Assembly (NCBI GenBank): GCA_937965665.1
Contig: CALCJE010000349.1
Coordinates: forward strand, 1-5,562
Length of the DNA stretch: 5,562 nucleotides
Direction: 5' to 3'
Origin: an uncultured Bacteroidales bacterium
GTDB lineage: Bacteria; Bacteroidota; Bacteroidia; Bacteroidales; UBA4417
Below the pieces are notes generated by a model. That model had not been told where the DNA came from. It was given only the letters and a program-made list of their open reading frames with translations, and made no database searches. This document shows, one piece after another, positions 1 to 4,000 of the stretch (position 1 is the stretch's first letter; every line of letters begins with the position of its first letter). A program made the translations under genes and the position numbers.

Positions 1-2
1 TA

Positions 3-125
3 CAATATGGAGGTAAATACGTAGCAAAAGACATCAAAAATACCAAGGTAAAAATCATTGTTCCGCATGATTTAAATCTATTGCTTCCCTCAAAAGAGTT
101 TATAAAAACTGGCAAAATGTATTGA
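3..125 (+). CDS. C-terminal end of an unrecognised protein (5' part outside window)
   Basis: This frame is open from the left edge and ends at TGA 123-125, giving 40 residues. It reads QYGGKYVAKDIKNTKVK, then IIVPHDLNLLLPSKEF, then IKTGKMY. The peptide is Lys-rich and mixed alpha/beta in character, without a membrane segment or low-complexity sequence. The other two plus frames hit stops within the first 25 bases. An AT-rich hairpin starts 8 bases after the stop, which fits the end of a real gene. I do not recognise the family and assign no function. The segment is short, so it could be a chance open frame or the tail of a decayed gene. GC is about 31%, lower than in the large gene downstream. 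Confidence 0.45.
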   Translation, partial: QYGGKYVAKDIKNTKVKIIVPHDLNLLLPSKEFIKTGKMY

Positions 126-133
126 AACAGGAA

Positions 134-162
134 TTAAAAATTACTGATATTGTAATTTTTTA
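134..162 (+). terminator. AT-rich hairpin, possible terminator of the upstream gene
   Basis: AAAAATTAC (136-144) pairs perfectly with GTAATTTTT (152-160) around a 7-base loop, and TTAA-type flanks extend the pairing with one bulge. The right arm ends in a run of six T (156-161). The hairpin lies 8 bases after the stop at 125. The stem is 9 bp but has only two G-C pairs, so it is weak compared with a textbook intrinsic terminator. Its position is the main argument. In DNA this AT-rich, a chance hairpin cannot be excluded. Confidence 0.4.
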
Positions 163-969
163 ATATCGAAATATACTTGAAATGTGTTGTACAAACAAAG
201 TGTAATAAAATAAAAAATATAATTAAAATAAATAGAAAAATGTGATTATAAATTATTGAACCGGCACCTGGCTGTTGAGAAATTTGTGTCTTTTGGTAAT
301 ACGCTGGAAGTCAAATATTTTTAAGAATATGAAAAATAATTACATGTTTTGATTTAGGGGAATAAACAATCCTGTTACCATCGAACAAAATAATTGTCAG
401 AATATAGCTGAAATATCATTGTTTAAAGGTTTTCAGGCTATTACTTTTTTCTCCGAAGGCTATAAATAACTACAATCAGTTCCCACATTTTTTGAATTTG
501 CCAGCCAGTTGAATATGGGGAGATATTCAGCTAAATTGGATCAATGCTTTAAAAGCTATCATAAAGCGTTGAAAGATAAGATTTTGAAAATGTTTTTTGG
601 AATGTGATTGAAAAAAATTAAAGAATACCAAAAAATCAGACTGACCAAATGGAGGCTGGCGGTAAATATAAAAATCGGGAAATTTATTTCATGGAATCAG
701 GAGGAGCAAGTTCTGTTTCTCCATTTTGCCAAAATCATTTTACCATTATACCGGATTCAAATATTACCCCGGGTTTGCAGATGCTGTTTTCAGTGATCTG
801 CAGGTTCTGGTATTTTAATGCAACATTCGGAGAAAATATTCTCCATCAGAATTCATCCAGACTGCAACCTGGCTTTCAACAGATTCTTTTATCGAAAAAG
901 AGTTTTGGTCTTCGACACAACAGCAGCAAATCCGCTGACTCATTTCAACACATTTAACCAGGCGCAGCA
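163..969. other. AT-rich intergenic region with no supportable gene
   Basis: About 800 bases separate the partial gene from the large CDS. GC is about 13% at 181-240 and rises towards the large gene. Plus frame 2 is fairly open from 353 but has stops at 467 (TAA), 605 (TGA) and 794 (TGA). Its pieces, for example FEFASQLNMGRYSAKLDQ, are protein-like but match nothing I can name. Plus frame 1 is open from 622 to TAA 955-957, in the same frame as the large gene but cut off from it by that stop. A 51-codon frame at 818-973 starts with ATG. None has a convincing ribosome site or recognisable domain. I found no exact Bacteroidetes TAnnTTTG -7 element. The large gene's promoter and leader probably lie here, and part of the region may be decayed coding sequence. 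Confidence 0.6.
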
Positions 970-972
970 TTG
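958..972 (+). promoter_or_regulatory. Translation start region of the large gene (TTG start, weak AGG)
   Basis: An in-frame TAA at 955-957 limits how far upstream the large protein can start. The only candidate after it that keeps a full signal peptide is TTG 970-972, followed by AAA AAA. AGG at 960-962 sits 7 bases before it and could act as a very weak Shine-Dalgarno; weak or absent Shine-Dalgarno sites are usual in Bacteroidota. The first in-frame ATG, at 1048-1050, would remove the hydrophobic core of the signal peptide and is unlikely. The TTG overlaps the TGA (971-973) that ends a small frame from 818. Confidence 0.6.
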
Positions 973-1056
973 AAAAAATCAGTACAGTTCAGAGTAGGTC
1001 TTGTTACAGCGATTTTAATCCTGCTGCTAACTTCCTGGAATGCTGCCATGGGAGCA
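970..1056 (+). other. Sec signal peptide of the large protein (residues 1-29)
   Basis: The N-terminus has the classic three parts. There is a basic start with Lys2, Lys3 and Arg8, and a hydrophobic core LVTAILILLL at about residues 11-20. A polar end TSWNAAMGA follows, with cleavage likely after Gly28 (Ala at -3) or Ala29. No lipobox Cys is present, so this is a signal peptidase I type peptide and not a lipoprotein signal. It supports TTG 970 as the true start. Confidence 0.8.
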
Positions 1057-4000
1057 ACCCGGGTAGCGAGCGTAAGCGGAAACTGGAACGATCCTGCTAC
1101 CTGGGGCGGACAGCCCGTACCTACATCCACTGACGATATAATCATTAATTCGGGTATCACCGTTAGCATGAATGTTAATGGTTCATGTCTTACCATCCTT
1201 GACATGGATGGAAACCTTGCCGACGGCGGGGGAATGCTAACCATTACCGGCAATGCCGGTGTTGCCATAGCTGGTATTAGCGGAAATGCCGCTATTTTAT
1301 GCGCTGTCGAAATGCCGGTTGTTTCGGGTATTAGCGTAAGTGGAAGTTTAACGATTTCGGGATCCATCAGTGGGATTGCCGGATCATTAACCAAATCAGG
1401 ATCCGGTAAATTAATCCTTACCAGCTCAAATACCTATACGGGAAACACCACAATTGCCGGCGGAGTTGTTAATATTCAGAACAGTTCTGCCTTTGGAGGA
1501 TTTTTCGGAGGTGCTGTGAGCGTTTCGGCCGGCGCAACCCTGGAGTTAGAGAGCAGCATGTTGATGGTATTTAACTCTTTAAGCCTGTCGGGCGATGGCA
1601 ATACCCCCGGCTATGGCGCTTTGCGCGATGTGAATGGCAGCAATATGTGGGCAGGGCCGATAACGATTGATGCCCCGGTAACAAGCATTAACAGTGCCGG
1701 TGGCGGTTTAATCCTGAATTCGATCGATCTGAAAGGCAACCAGCTCAATTTGCTGGGAGCGGTTCCCGATGCCATGATTGCGGGAGTTATATCGTCGACA
1801 GTGGCTGGTGGCAGCCTGGTTAAAGAAGATACAGGGGGATGGATCTTATCAGGTAGCAACACTTTTTCGGGAGGTGTAACGCTTCATGAAGGCACACTGA
1901 ACATCAATAATCCACATGCGCTGGGTGATGTTGCCGGAACATTTACCATCGGAGGAACCGGACATGCAGTTACCATTGACAATACTTCAGGCTCGGCCCT
2001 CATGTTGCAGGATTACCTGCAGGTATGGAAAAACGATTTCGTATTCACCGGTTCCTCGAATCTGAATCTTGGTGCCGGTTCAATAACGCTGACTGACGAT
2101 ATTTTGGTTACGACCTCGGATGGTATACTCACAGCCGGGGGAATTATAAACACTACTTTCGACCTGAATAAAGATGGGTCTGGTATACTCAAATTCAACA
2201 GTCAGGATATAAAACTGCACTCGCTTTCGATTCTCGACGGCACATTTAAATCACCATCCGCACCCGGCAGCCTAAGCTTAGCCGGTAATTTCGTTAATAA
2301 CGGGACTTTCATCAACAACAATGGCGATGTTATTTTCAACGGGAATACGCTGCAAACGATTGGTGGAAGCCAGGTAACGCAGTTTAACAATTTAACGTTA
2401 AACAATGCAGCCGGTGCCGTACTTGGCAACCACGAAAATATTGAAGGTACCCTGACTTTGACTTCGGGAAACCTGGCGCTGGGAGCTTATAATTTAACCC
2501 TTGGTGAAGCTGCTGTAGCCGGAAATCCTTCGGTAACCAACATGATTGTTGCCGATGGCACGGGAGAGTGCAGGCGGAATTTTTCATCAGATGGTTCGTA
2601 TCTTTTCCCTGTTGGTGATGCAAGCGGAACCACTGAATATTCGCCGGTTACGCTGAACTTTACTTCTGGTTCATATAATTCGGCATGGGTAGGGGTTAGG
2701 GTTACTGACAGCCAGCATCCGGATGATGCCAGCACAACCGATTACTTATCCCGTTACTGGTCAATCAGCCAATCGGGGATAAATTCGTGTACCTATGATA
2801 TAACCGCATCATTCCCGGCAGCAGATATTTCAGGCAACATAAACAATATGATCACAGGGCAATGGCTGGGTTCATCACCCTGGATCCATTTCGGGCCTGT
2901 AAGTACAAATGAAATATCAGCTTCGGGGGTAACAGCATTTGGCGATTTTACAGGTATGGCCGCCGTTATTTCACCATTCACTGTTGATATCACAGCCAAT
3001 CCCGGTGCAAGCGTATGCCGCAATGTGCCTGTAAGTTTAACTGCTTCACCATCCGGAAGTTCCACCTATACCTACCTGTGGTCACCAACCGGGGAAACAA
3101 GTCAAACTATTAATCCATCAACAGCTGTTGCCGGGTCAGTTCTTTACAAAGTGGCTGTTACCGATGCAATTGGGAATACCATAACCGATACTGTAACATT
3201 AAGGGTAAAAGCTGAGCCCATTGTAACTGCAACGCCAGGTATGCAAACAATATGTTCGGGAACAGCGCCATCCATTGCCCTCACCAGCAGTATCCCAGGG
3301 ACTACCTATACATGGAGTGTAGTTCAGTCGGGTGTTTCGGGGGCAGCAGATGGGAATGGAGATACAATCAGCCAGGTGTTATCGGTTACCGGCGCAGGTG
3401 AAGGCACAGCCGCATATACCATAGTGCCAACAGCTGATGGATGTACAGGAACCCCTTTGGTAGTGGTAATAACAGTAAAACCAATAAATACGATTGCATT
3501 AACCTCGGCAGCAGGCACCAATAACCAGGTTAAATGTATAAACACTCCGATTGCAAATATTACCTATGCAACTACGGGAGCGACAGGTGCTTTGTTCAGT
3601 GGTTTGCCTGCCGGCATCACAGGGAACTGGGCCGCAAATGTGGTTACTATTAGTGGTATTCCAACTTCGAACGGCATCTCGAACTATACAGTGACGTTAA
3701 CCGGAGGCTGTGGCTCAGTAACTGAAACCGGAACCATCACTGTTCCGACTACCAATACAGTTACACTTTCTTCGGGTCCGGGTACTGATAATCAAAGCAG
3801 GTGCATTAATACAGCTTTAACGAACATTACTTATAATACCACCAGTGCTACCGGTGCAACTTTTACAGGATTACCTGCTGGTGTTACCGGTAGCTGGGCA
3901 GCCAACAAAATTACCATCAGCGGATCACCGGCAATTTCCGGTAATTTTAATTATAATATTACCCTTACCGGTGGTTGCGGGGTGGTTTCAAAAACAGGGA

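Noticed and set aside
608..796. 62-codon frame and the idea of an IS4-type transposase remnant here
   Set aside because: It contains KFISWNQ, which faintly recalls a motif near the N-terminus of some transposases. There is no catalytic motif, no terminal inverted repeats and no target duplication, so the likeness is too weak.
815..943. Minus-strand 42-codon frame beginning with ATG
   Set aside because: It is short, has four Cys in a row near its start, overlaps other chance frames, and shows no domain or promoter.
649..957. 102-codon plus frame just before, and in frame with, the large gene
   Set aside because: It ends at TAA 955-957. It has no recognisable domain, signal or ribosome site, and its composition is irregular. 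It might be leader or decayed sequence but I cannot support it as a gene. A frameshift or sequencing error joining it to the large gene is unlikely because the signal peptide begins right after the stop.
163..969. Canonical Bacteroidetes promoter (TTTG with TAnnTTTG) for the large gene
   Set aside because: I checked each TTTG in the region and none has TA at the required position, so no promoter is called.
954..1394. Long minus-strand frame (146 codons) opposite the start of the large gene
   Set aside because: It lies wholly antisense to the signal peptide and PATR region. Its translation is Pro/Ile/Met-rich with no domain, as expected from the reverse of Gly/Thr/Asn-rich coding sequence.
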